A stretch of DNA of 6,673 nucleotides, taken from positions 41,696-48,368 of the forward strand of contig DPRM01000141.1 in assembly GCA_003537645.1 (NCBI GenBank). The letters run 5' to 3'. Position numbers and translations under genes: made by a program. This document shows positions 1 to 5,939 of this stretch, piece after piece. The notes under the pieces were generated by a model. That model saw only the letters and a list, made by a program, of their open reading frames with translations, did no database searches and had not been told where the DNA came from. Origin of the DNA: Prolixibacteraceae bacterium. GTDB taxonomy: Bacteria; Bacteroidota; Bacteroidia; Bacteroidales; Prolixibacteraceae. Within the stretch, counting starts at the first letter, position 1. Each line of letters starts with the position of its first letter.

Positions 1-62
1 AAAAACAGGCCAATGTATGTGTTTATGTTCCGGTTCGTTAGTTTGAAAATCAGGTTCTTCAT
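1..62 (-). CDS. Possible N-terminus of a divergent gene (partial, unidentified)
   Basis: An ATG at 62-60 on the minus strand opens a frame that stays free of stops to the window edge. It gives 20 residues, MKNLIFKLTNRNINTYIGLF. The start follows an A-rich leader without a Shine-Dalgarno tract, which suits Bacteroidota. The basic N-terminus (K2, K7, R11) followed by the start of a hydrophobic run (YIGLF) would fit a signal peptide or membrane anchor. I do not recognise the family. The opposite strand is also open here, to a stop at 100-102, but its translation is rich in F, M, W and C and looks like antisense. If real, the gene is transcribed divergently from the YfcC transporter and shares its upstream region. 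The evidence is short, so this is a weak call. Confidence 0.35.
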   Translation of the reverse strand, partial: MKNLIFKLTNRNINTYIGLF

Positions 63-291
63 TTTGTGGGCTGATTGTTTTTCTGTAAAAATAGAAATGT
101 AAAGTAAAAGAATTAATTTCACGACAGAATAAATGTCGATGATCAAACTAATTAATAATAGCACATTGCAACTTCGGTAAATTTGGGTTTAATTAATTTG
201 TTTATTGTCGCAATAGATTAAATATAAATAAGATACATATCGAAAATCAACATTGTCGATTTTTAAAATTTTCAGAATCAACTAACCGCAC
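63..291. other. AT-rich intergenic leader upstream of the YfcC transporter gene
   Basis: No convincing gene lies here. The stretch is very AT-rich and holds one perfect TAnnTTTG element (178-185). It also holds a 5-bp dyad, CGACA (122-126) with TGTCG (134-138), and a small dyad ATTG-TCG-CAAT (204-214). A further dyad just before the transporter start pairs AAAATC (243-248) with GATTTT (258-263). The word TGTCGAT occurs twice, at 134-140 and 254-260. If the minus-strand gene at the left edge is real, this is a divergent promoter region serving both genes. No RNA gene was recognised. Confidence 0.6.
178..185 (+). promoter_or_regulatory. Candidate Bacteroidota -7 element for the transporter gene
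   Basis: TAAATTTG matches the Bacteroidota -7 consensus TAnnTTTG exactly. Transcription would start near 190-193, giving a leader of about 100 nt before the ATG at 292. No TTG lies at the usual distance upstream; the nearest, at 166-168, leaves only 9 nt. A second near match, TTAATTTG, sits at 193-200. The call therefore rests on the -7 element alone. Confidence 0.35.
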
Positions 292-1911
292 ATGACAAAA
301 AAAGTTCCTCACACCTTTGTAATTGTTTTTAGTATCATTGTTTTTGCAGCCATTTTAACATGGATAATTCCTCCCGGAAAATTTGTAAAAGAAACACAAG
401 TTGTTGATGGCAAGGAACAAACATTAATGGTTTATCATCAAATGAGCGAATTGCCCGATGGTCATCCATCGAAAAAAGTTGCGGTAGCCCAGACCTGGCA
501 GATTTTTTCCGCACTTTTTAACGGTTTCGTGAAACAGGCCGGAATCATCGTTTTTATCCTTGTTATCGGCGGAGCTTTCTGGGTCATGAATCAAACCAAA
601 GCCATTGATGTGGCTATTTTTTCATTCCTGAAAAAGATAAGGAAACTGGATAAAACACGTTTTTTACGATTTGTCGGAATCGATAATGTAGTCGTTGTTT
701 TTATCATGTTGCTGTTCAGTTCGTTTGGGGCTATTTTTGGTATGAGTGAAGAAACCATCGCTTTTGTGATCATATTTATTCCGCTTGCAATTTCGATGGG
801 ATACGATTCAATTACAGGAGTTTGCATGGTTTATATTGCAGCGCACATTGGTTTTGCAGGCGCAATCTTAAATCCGTTTACAATTGGTATTGCGCAGGGA
901 TTGGCTGGGATTCCCCTTTTTTCGGGTATCGAATTCCGACTTTTCAGTTGGCTGGTAATTAATGTTGCCGGTATTGGATACGTGTTGTGGTACATGGCAA
1001 AAATCAGGCGCAACCCAAAACTTTCGCTCGTTTACGAAGAAGATGCCTACTGGCGCGAACACGTTCAGTTAAACAACGAAAAGCTTGAATATCATACTCC
1101 TAAAATGGCCTGGGTCGTCTATGGCTTGATTACAACTGTACTTGCAGCCTTCGCAATCGCTTATCCTGAATCGTCCCTGAAAATTGGAAATTCATCGGTT
1201 AATTTGCCAATTATTCCGATATCGACTGTGCTTTTTGCTTTGCTCGGTTGGTTTAGCCTGAAAAAGTCAATTCATTTTTTTATCATGCTGATTCTTGGTT
1301 ATACTATTCTTTACCTGATTGTTGGTGTGATGGGCTATGGCTGGTATGTGATGGAAATTGCCACACTTTTTCTGGCTGCCGGAATCGCTTCAGGAATGGC
1401 ATTTAACCAAAGTGCAAACGAAATTGCCATGTCGTTTATTGATGGAATGAAAGATATTTATTCGGCTGCGCTGATTGTTGGTTTAGCCGGTGGAATAATT
1501 GTGGTGCTCGAAGATGGCGGTGTGATAGACAGTATTCTGTATGGTTTGTCGAAATCACTCGGGCAATTTGGTAAAATCGCATCAGTTGAAATTATGTATG
1601 GTATTCAAACCCTGATAAATATATTTATTCCAAGTGGGTCGGCCAAAGCAGCCATTACCATGCCTTTGATGGCTCCGTTTGGCGACCTTATCGGTATTTC
1701 GAGACAGGCCACTGTGATGGCATTTCAGTTTGGCGATGGCTTTACCAACATGATTACTCCCACTTCAGGAATTTTAATTGGGGTGCTGGGTGTTGCCCGA
1801 ATTCCATACCATAAATGGCTTAAATGGGTTTTTCCGCTTATTTTGATTCTGTTTTTAGTTGGAGCATTGCTCCTGATACCAACTGTTACCATGCAACTTA
1901 ACGGCTTTTAG
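292..1911 (+). CDS. yfcC: YfcC/ArcD-type (DcuC superfamily) integral membrane transporter
   Basis: A polytopic inner-membrane transporter of 539 residues, slightly longer than E. coli YfcC (about 500). The N-terminus KVPHTFVIVFSIIVFAAILTW is the typical YfcC/ArcD opening. Hydrophobic segments lie near residues 7-27, 83-99, 130-170, 176-205, 217-235, 272-290, 304-321, 328-347, 354-370, 391-406, 434-447 and 514-531. Family-like motifs are GMSEETIAF (150-158), NPFTIGIAQ (194-202), FIPSGSAKAAITMP (445-458) and GDGFTNMITPTSG (481-493). The last two resemble paired re-entrant or substrate-site signatures of the family. A polar loop lies near 33-66 and a charged loop near 236-270. Family members are annotated as arginine/ornithine antiporters, basic amino acid or C4-dicarboxylate carriers, or short peptide carriers, and the substrate cannot be read from sequence. 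The next gene, a GH31 glycosidase, begins 106 bp downstream on the same strand. The start has no Shine-Dalgarno tract, as is normal in Bacteroidota. I am sure of the family and unsure of the substrate. Confidence 0.93.
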   Translation: MTKKVPHTFVIVFSIIVFAAILTWIIPPGKFVKETQVVDGKEQTLMVYHQMSELPDGHPSKKVAVAQTWQIFSALFNGFVKQAGIIVFILVIGGAFWVMNQTKAIDVAIFSFLKKIRKLDKTRFLRFVGIDNVVVVFIMLLFSSFGAIFGMSEETIAFVIIFIPLAISMGYDSITGVCMVYIAAHIGFAGAILNPFTIGIAQGLAGIPLFSGIEFRLFSWLVINVAGIGYVLWYMAKIRRNPKLSLVYEEDAYWREHVQLNNEKLEYHTPKMAWVVYGLITTVLAAFAIAYPESSLKIGNSSVNLPIIPISTVLFALLGWFSLKKSIHFFIMLILGYTILYLIVGVMGYGWYVMEIATLFLAAGIASGMAFNQSANEIAMSFIDGMKDIYSAALIVGLAGGIIVVLEDGGVIDSILYGLSKSLGQFGKIASVEIMYGIQTLINIFIPSGSAKAAITMPLMAPFGDLIGISRQATVMAFQFGDGFTNMITPTSGILIGVLGVARIPYHKWLKWVFPLILILFLVGALLLIPTVTMQLNGF

Positions 1912-1932
1912 ACTGATGATAGTTGTTTTTGG

Positions 1933-1967
1933 TAATCTTTTAAGTGTTGAAATGACATAAAAGATTA
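1933..1967 (+). terminator. AT-rich hairpin followed by a T run (weak terminator or operator dyad)
   Basis: TAATCTTTTA (1933-1942) is the exact reverse complement of TAAAAGATTA (1958-1967), making a 10-bp stem with a 15-nt loop. Two outer G-T pairs (1932/1968, 1931/1969) could extend it in RNA. T-rich sequence follows at 1968-1972, as in an intrinsic terminator for the transporter gene. However, the stem has a single G-C pair and a large loop, so termination would be inefficient. The 3' arm overlaps the putative -7 element of the next gene, so the dyad could instead be a DNA operator. Confidence 0.4.
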
Positions 1968-1973
1968 TTTTTG
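1947..1973 (+). promoter_or_regulatory. Candidate Bacteroidota promoter for the GH31 gene
   Basis: TATTTTTG at 1966-1973 matches the TAnnTTTG -7 consensus exactly. A TTG at 1947-1949 could serve as the -33 element, although the 16-nt gap is shorter than the usual 19-21. Transcription would begin near 1980, leaving a leader of about 38 nt. The leader is A-rich before the ATG at 2018 and has no Shine-Dalgarno tract, as expected in the phylum. This suggests that the glycosidase gene can be transcribed independently of the transporter. Confidence 0.5.
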
Positions 1974-1979
1974 CTTCAA

Positions 1980-1996
1980 ATTGTAATTTATACAAT
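1980..1996. promoter_or_regulatory. Dyad ATTGTA-N5-TACAAT, candidate operator
   Basis: Two perfect 6-bp arms (1980-1985 and 1991-1996) flank ATTTA. The dyad starts at the predicted transcription start of the GH31 gene, a classic position for repressor binding. The half-sites TTGT and ACAA resemble those of GntR/FadR-type operators, but the consensus TNGTNNNACNA has a 3-nt gap between GT and AC, whereas here it is 7 nt. The FCD-GntR gene downstream is one candidate binder. Binding is inferred only. Confidence 0.35.
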
Positions 1997-2017
1997 ATTG
2001 ACCTAAAACTATACATT

Positions 2018-4861
2018 ATGAAGAAAATTCTGTTTTTATCTGCGATCGTGCTGTTTTTGGCTGCATGTTCGCAAAAAGTTTGGGAGAAAACTTCGGACGG
2101 AGTTTTGATTTACCCAAAATCTAAAGCCGATAAGGGCGCCCGGGCAATTCGTCTTGATGTTGTTAACGATCAGATTATTAGAGTTGTGGCATCGCCATCA
2201 GGGCAGTTTTCAGCTGAAAAAAGCCTTTGCGTGATCGATCAAACTGGTGCACCCGTTAGTTTCGATGTGGTTGAGCAAAACGACAGTTTAATTTTGACCA
2301 CTGCGAACGTTAAAGCCAAAGTTTCCCTGAATTCTGGAGCGGTGGTTTTTCTTGATAAAAACAACCGGGTAATCCTTCAGGAAAGAGAAAATGAAGGAAA
2401 ATCGTTTTCGCCGATAACTGTTGAAGGTACTGCCGGTTATTCTTTCTCGCAGGTGTTTGAATCGCCTGACGATGAGGCTTTTTACGGATTGGGACAACAC
2501 CAGTCTGACGAATTTAACTACAAAGGACGCAACGAGATTTTATTTCAGTACAATACTAAAGTGTCTGTTCCTTTCGTGGTTTCGAACAAAAACTACGGCA
2601 TTTTGTGGGACAATTATTCAATTACCAAATTTGGCGATCCTCGCGATTATTCTGAAATGGATATGTTTAAACTCTACAATTCGAAAGGCGAGGAGGGTGG
2701 ATTATCCGGAATTTATTATACCAATTCAGACACCAATCAGGTTTTTGTAAACCGCAACGAAACCGCAATTGATTACGAAAACCTAACGACCATCAAAAAG
2801 TTTCCTGAAGGGTTTCAATTCAATAACTCTACCATCGTTTGGAAAGGCCAGATTGAGCCCAAAGAATCAGGCGAATTTCATTTCAAGTTGTATTATGCAG
2901 GATACACAAAGGTTTTCATCAACGACGAATTAATTGTTCCAGAACGCTGGCGTACTGCCTGGAATCCGAATACTTATAAATTCAGCAAAGAATTGGAGCA
3001 AGGCAAAAAATATTCGCTTCGTCTGGAATGGAAACCCGATGGCGGAACTTCGTATATTGGCTTGAAAGCTTTGAGTCCTCGCACAAAAGCTGATCAGGAA
3101 GCATTGACACTTTCTTCGGAAATGGGCGACCAGTTGGATTACTATTTCATTAAAGGAGACAATCTGGATGAAGTAATCAGTGGCTATCGCACAGTGACTG
3201 GCAAAGCGCAAATCATGCCCAAATGGGCGATGGGTTACTGGCAGAGCCGCGAACGGTACAAATCGGCTGACGAACTGATTGATGTGGTGAAGGAATACCG
3301 CAAAAGGCAGATTCCACTTGATAATATCGTACTCGACTGGAGTTACTGGCCCACTGAATCGTGGGGATCGCACGAATTTGACGCGAAACATTTCGCCGAC
3401 CCGGCCGGGATGGTCAATCAGGTGCACGATTTAAATGCCAAAATCATGATTTCGGTTTGGCCCAAATTCTACCATACCACCGATCATTACAAGGAATTCG
3501 ACAGTAAAGGCTGGATGTACCAGCGCGCTACCAAAGATAGCGTGCGCGACTGGATTGGGAAAGGCTACATCGGTTCGTTTTACGATGCCTACAATCCGGA
3601 TGCCCGTAAATTATTCTGGAACCAAATGAAAGAACACCTTTACACCAAAGGTTTTGATGCCTGGTGGATGGATGCCTCGGAACCGGATATTCTGTCGAAT
3701 GCCAGCATTGAATACCGCAAAGAACTGATGACACCGACCGCTTTGGGGCCATCGACAAAATATTTCAACGCTTATGCGCTTATGAATGCCGAAGCCATTT
3801 ACAATGGTCAGCGTGGCGAAGATCCCAATAAACGTGTATTCCTTTTAACACGCTCTGGATTTGCCGGATTGCAGCGTTATTCCACTGCCACCTGGAGCGG
3901 TGACATTGGCACCCGTTGGGAAGATATGAAAGCACAGATTTCAGCTGGCCTAAACTTCGCCATTTCCGGAGTGCCTTACTGGACCATGGATATTGGCGGA
4001 TTCTGTGTGGAGAACCGCTACGTGCGGGCCAAAGAAGGTTCGGAAGATATGAACGAATGGCGCGAACTGAACAGCCGCTGGTACCAGTTTGGCGCTTTCT
4101 GTCCGTTGTTCCGAAGTCATGGTCAGTTCCCGTACCGCGAAGTTTATAATATTGCTCCTGAAAACCATCCGGCATACAAAAGCATGGTTTATGTGAATAA
4201 ATTGCGTTACCGCCTGATGCCCTATATTTATTCGCTGGCCGGAAAAACGCATTTTGAAGATTACACGATTATGCGCCCGCTAATCATGGATTTTAACGGT
4301 GACGAACAAGTGAAAAACATTGGCGATCAATATATGTTCGGTCCGTCGATGCTGGTTGCACCTGTGTATGAGTACAAAGCCCGCAACCGCGAAGTTTATT
4401 TCCCGGCAGCCAATGGCTGGTACGATTTGTATTCAGGAAAATATACCGAAGGAGGGCAGAAAGTCAGTGTTGACGCGCCTTACGAACGGATGCCCTTGTT
4501 CGTAAAAGAAGGTTCTATTGTTCCTTTTGGTCCTGAAATTCAATACACCGGCGAAAAACAGGCTGATGAAATTACCTTGTATGTTTACACCGGAAAAGAT
4601 GCCGAATTTACTTTGTATGAAGACGAAGGCGTGAACTATAACTATGAAACGGGAAACTTTAGCACCATTCAGTTTAAGTATAGCGAACAGTCTGGAAAAC
4701 TAAGCATTGGCGATGTAAACGGTTCGTTCAAAGGAATGTTGAAAACACGTACTTTTAACATTGTTTGGGTTGGAAAACAAAAACCGGTTGCTTTTGATTT
4801 AAGCAAAAAAGCAGATGCAACAATCGCTTATGAAGGCAAAGCGGTAGAAGTAAGCAGATAA
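2018..4861 (+). CDS. GH31 lipoprotein glycosidase with inserted PA14 domain, probable alpha-xylosidase
   Basis: Retaining alpha-glycosidase of 947 residues. It opens with a lipoprotein signal, MKKILFLSAIVLFLAACSQ, with the lipidated Cys at 17, so it should be anchored in the outer membrane facing the periplasm or the surface. Domains in order: an N-terminal GH31 beta-sandwich (about 40-240, with YGLGQHQSDEFNYKGR); a PA14 insert (about 250-352); the rest of the N-domain; the catalytic barrel (about 395-745); then C-terminal sandwiches, with a DUF5110-like part near 840-885 (LYEDEG). The catalytic nucleophile is D552 in WWMDASEPD and the acid/base is D629 in TWSGDIGTRW. Likely substrate-binding residues are D440 (LDWSYW), R612 (LTRSGF) and H701 (RSHGQ). 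The order, length and motifs closely resemble the xyloglucan alpha-xylosidases Xyl31A of Cellvibrio japonicus and BoGH31A of Bacteroides ovatus, from memory. The enzyme would remove non-reducing-end alpha-1,6-xylose from xyloglucan oligosaccharides. Alpha-glucosidase activity cannot be excluded. A transporter gene lies upstream and a regulator gene downstream. The reading frame is intact. Confidence 0.93.
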   Translation: MKKILFLSAIVLFLAACSQKVWEKTSDGVLIYPKSKADKGARAIRLDVVNDQIIRVVASPSGQFSAEKSLCVIDQTGAPVSFDVVEQNDSLILTTANVKAKVSLNSGAVVFLDKNNRVILQERENEGKSFSPITVEGTAGYSFSQVFESPDDEAFYGLGQHQSDEFNYKGRNEILFQYNTKVSVPFVVSNKNYGILWDNYSITKFGDPRDYSEMDMFKLYNSKGEEGGLSGIYYTNSDTNQVFVNRNETAIDYENLTTIKKFPEGFQFNNSTIVWKGQIEPKESGEFHFKLYYAGYTKVFINDELIVPERWRTAWNPNTYKFSKELEQGKKYSLRLEWKPDGGTSYIGLKALSPRTKADQEALTLSSEMGDQLDYYFIKGDNLDEVISGYRTVTGKAQIMPKWAMGYWQSRERYKSADELIDVVKEYRKRQIPLDNIVLDWSYWPTESWGSHEFDAKHFADPAGMVNQVHDLNAKIMISVWPKFYHTTDHYKEFDSKGWMYQRATKDSVRDWIGKGYIGSFYDAYNPDARKLFWNQMKEHLYTKGFDAWWMDASEPDILSNASIEYRKELMTPTALGPSTKYFNAYALMNAEAIYNGQRGEDPNKRVFLLTRSGFAGLQRYSTATWSGDIGTRWEDMKAQISAGLNFAISGVPYWTMDIGGFCVENRYVRAKEGSEDMNEWRELNSRWYQFGAFCPLFRSHGQFPYREVYNIAPENHPAYKSMVYVNKLRYRLMPYIYSLAGKTHFEDYTIMRPLIMDFNGDEQVKNIGDQYMFGPSMLVAPVYEYKARNREVYFPAANGWYDLYSGKYTEGGQKVSVDAPYERMPLFVKEGSIVPFGPEIQYTGEKQADEITLYVYTGKDAEFTLYEDEGVNYNYETGNFSTIQFKYSEQSGKLSIGDVNGSFKGMLKTRTFNIVWVGKQKPVAFDLSKKADATIAYEGKAVEVSR

Positions 4862-4867
4862 CTGGGT

Positions 4868-4888
4868 GTGTCGATTTTCAATCGACAC
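4868..4888. repeat. 8-bp hairpin just after the GH31 stop codon
   Basis: GTGTCGAT (4868-4875) pairs exactly with ATCGACAC (4881-4888) across a TTTCA loop, only seven bases after the GH31 stop. The last three bases (4886-4888) are also the start of a 10-bp palindrome, CACTATAGTG (4886-4895), so the two structures cannot form together. No T run follows, so it is not a simple intrinsic terminator. It may stabilise the 3' end of the GH31 mRNA or be a protein site. Confidence 0.5.
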
Positions 4889-4917
4889 TATAGTGCGATA
4901 AAAAATCACTGCACCCG

Positions 4918-4968
4918 ACAGAAAAAACCTTTTCCGAAGCTTTATGCTTTGGAAAAGGTTTTTTCTGT
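4918..4968 (+). terminator. Strong rho-independent terminator after the GH31 gene
   Basis: A 51-nt near-perfect inverted repeat. The outer 18 bp (4918-4935 with 4951-4968) are fully paired. A further 5 bp (GAAGC with GCTTT, one G-T pair) close a TTTAT loop at 4941-4945. The 3' arm carries its own T tract (TTTTTT, 4959-4964) and the 5' arm a matching A tract, the usual form of a strong and potentially bidirectional terminator. It separates GH31 from the regulator gene, so the two are probably not one operon. Confidence 0.85.
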
Positions 4969-4980
4969 ATGATAGCATAC
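4967..4980. promoter_or_regulatory. Near-perfect 14-bp palindrome, candidate operator before the regulator gene
   Basis: GTATGATAGCATAC has 5-bp arms, GTATG and CATAC, around ATAG; 12 of 14 positions are symmetric. It overlaps the last bases of the terminator stem and lies about 66 bp before the regulator start. Relative to the possible -7 element at 4991-4998 it would cover the -33 region, where a repressor would block transcription. FadR-type GntR proteins often repress their own genes through short palindromes, so autoregulation is a reasonable but untested guess. Confidence 0.35.
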
Positions 4981-4990
4981 AAATTTTCAT

Positions 4991-4998
4991 TTTCTTTG
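4991..4998 (+). promoter_or_regulatory. Weak candidate -7 element for the FCD regulator gene
   Basis: TTTCTTTG differs from the Bacteroidota TAnnTTTG consensus at one position. No TTG lies at the expected -33 distance, where a 14-bp palindrome sits instead. The RNA would start near 5005, about 40 nt before the ATG at 5047. No better match was found between the terminator and the gene. Confidence 0.25.
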
Positions 4999-5046
4999 TG
5001 AGAAACATGCTGATTTTAAATGAACTGTTGATTAACATTAAATAAA

Positions 5047-5769
5047 ATGGAAGATATTTTTCAAAAAATTGGCACTACTCAAACCTTAAGCCAGAAAATC
5101 GAACGGAATATTGAACGGGCGATTCGTGAGAAAAAGTTGCCTATTGGGGCTAAACTTCCTTCTGAACGCGAGTTGTGCGAGATGTTTGCCGTTAGCCGCA
5201 CTGCGCTTCGTGAAGCTTTGCGCCGACTGAGTGCACGCGGATTAATAGAAATCAAGAAGGGTAGTGGAATGGTAGTGACCAAAATTGATATGAAGGATGC
5301 CATTAGTTCGCTCAACTTGTATTACGACTTGAAGTTTGATGAAAATCTGATCAGTCAGATTATTGAACTTCGTTTGGCTTTTGAACCGGAAATTGCAAAA
5401 ATGGCCGCTCTGAATCGTACTGAAGAAGATTTGAAAATCATGGAAGCCAATTTGGTTGAGTTTGCCAAATGCAATCCCGACAATACTCAGCTTGAATCGG
5501 ATATCGACAACCGTTTCCATCTGGCAGTGGCCAGGGCAACTGAAAACCCGTTTGTGATTGTTACCATGGAGCCGGTTCACAGTTTGCTGCCACGAATGCG
5601 CAATTTTATCTATGCCAACATTGAAGGTGAAAAGGAAATAACCTTAGGTTATCACAAGGAAATTGTGAATGCCATTCGCGAGCGCGATGCTGAACGGGCT
5701 TATGAGAAGATGATGGCCCACATTGACCGCAATATGCAGGTTTATAATAAGTTCTTTAAACAACCGTAA
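5047..5769 (+). CDS. GntR-family transcriptional regulator, FadR subfamily with FCD domain
   Basis: A 240-residue cytoplasmic DNA-binding regulator, the usual size for the FadR group. The N-terminal winged helix (about 11-79) contains the hallmark helix-turn-helix LPSERELCEMFAVSRTALRE (37-56) and the wing IEIKKGSGMVV (67-77). The all-helical FCD ligand domain (about 100-230) keeps the four metal-ligand positions typical of the family: D154 and H158 in DIDNRFH, H203 in GYHKEI, and H225 in MAHIDR. It is therefore probably metal-containing and should bind a carboxylate-type effector such as a sugar acid or organic acid, although the ligand cannot be read directly. The start at 5047 is well placed, with an AT-rich leader lacking a Shine-Dalgarno tract. 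The gene is bounded by strong terminator hairpins on both sides, so it is probably monocistronic. Candidate targets are its own promoter and the adjacent GH31 and YfcC genes. Confidence 0.93.
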   Translation: MEDIFQKIGTTQTLSQKIERNIERAIREKKLPIGAKLPSERELCEMFAVSRTALREALRRLSARGLIEIKKGSGMVVTKIDMKDAISSLNLYYDLKFDENLISQIIELRLAFEPEIAKMAALNRTEEDLKIMEANLVEFAKCNPDNTQLESDIDNRFHLAVARATENPFVIVTMEPVHSLLPRMRNFIYANIEGEKEITLGYHKEIVNAIRERDAERAYEKMMAHIDRNMQVYNKFFKQP

Positions 5770-5809
5770 AAAAAAACTTTTTCAAGGCTTTGGAAAATTA
5801 ATGGTTACA

Positions 5810-5839
5810 AAGAAGGCAGCCCGATCGGGCTGCCTTCTT
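5810..5839. terminator. Perfect 30-bp palindrome, bidirectional terminator between convergent genes
   Basis: AAGAAGGCAGCCC and GGGCTGCCTTCTT are exact reverse complements. They give a 13-bp stem closed by GATC, and the whole 30 bp is a perfect palindrome centred between 5824 and 5825. The GC-rich core and the T-rich 3' arm in both directions fit a bidirectional intrinsic terminator. It lies 40 nt after the regulator stop and also downstream of the minus-strand transketolase, so it probably serves both. Confidence 0.85.
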
Positions 5840-5875
5840 CGTTATATTTCTGAAAACTCCTCCAAAGCTTTATAT

Positions 5876-5939
5876 CGTCATCGCGAGGAACGAAGCGATC
5901 TTTTAATCAGGAGATTGCTTCACTTCGTTCGCAATGACG
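5876..5939. repeat. Dispersed palindromic repeat of the CGTCATTGCGAGGAACGAAG type
   Basis: The 64-nt element begins CGTCATCGCGAGGAACGAAG and ends CTTCGTTCGCAATGACG, forming an imperfect inverted repeat with ATCAGGAGAT near its centre. The 6-bp ends CGTCAT/ATGACG match exactly. The inner arms share GCGA and AACGAAG, with small offsets and one C/A mismatch. Sequences of this form are found as scattered intergenic repeats in many bacterial genomes, Bacteroidota included, from memory. They resemble REP or MITE-like elements without coding capacity. Its place between convergent genes is typical. A frame running through it has no protein-like features. Confidence 0.7.

Noticed and set aside
2930..3427. 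A 165-codon open frame on the minus strand inside the GH31 gene
   Set aside because: It is antisense to the conserved GH31 PA14 and barrel coding sequence and has no recognisable family features.
3780..4252. Overlapping minus-strand open frames opposite the GH31 catalytic core
   Set aside because: They mirror the codon bias of the plus-strand gene; the plus frame holds the catalytic motifs.
4799..5038. A 79-codon minus-strand frame spanning the GH31 3' end and spacer
   Set aside because: It runs through the terminator hairpin and the regulator leader, has a low-complexity composition and no known motif.
5810..5939. CRISPR array or small RNA gene in the convergent spacer
   Set aside because: There is only one palindromic terminator and one dispersed repeat, with no regularly spaced direct repeats and no promoter-like start for an RNA.
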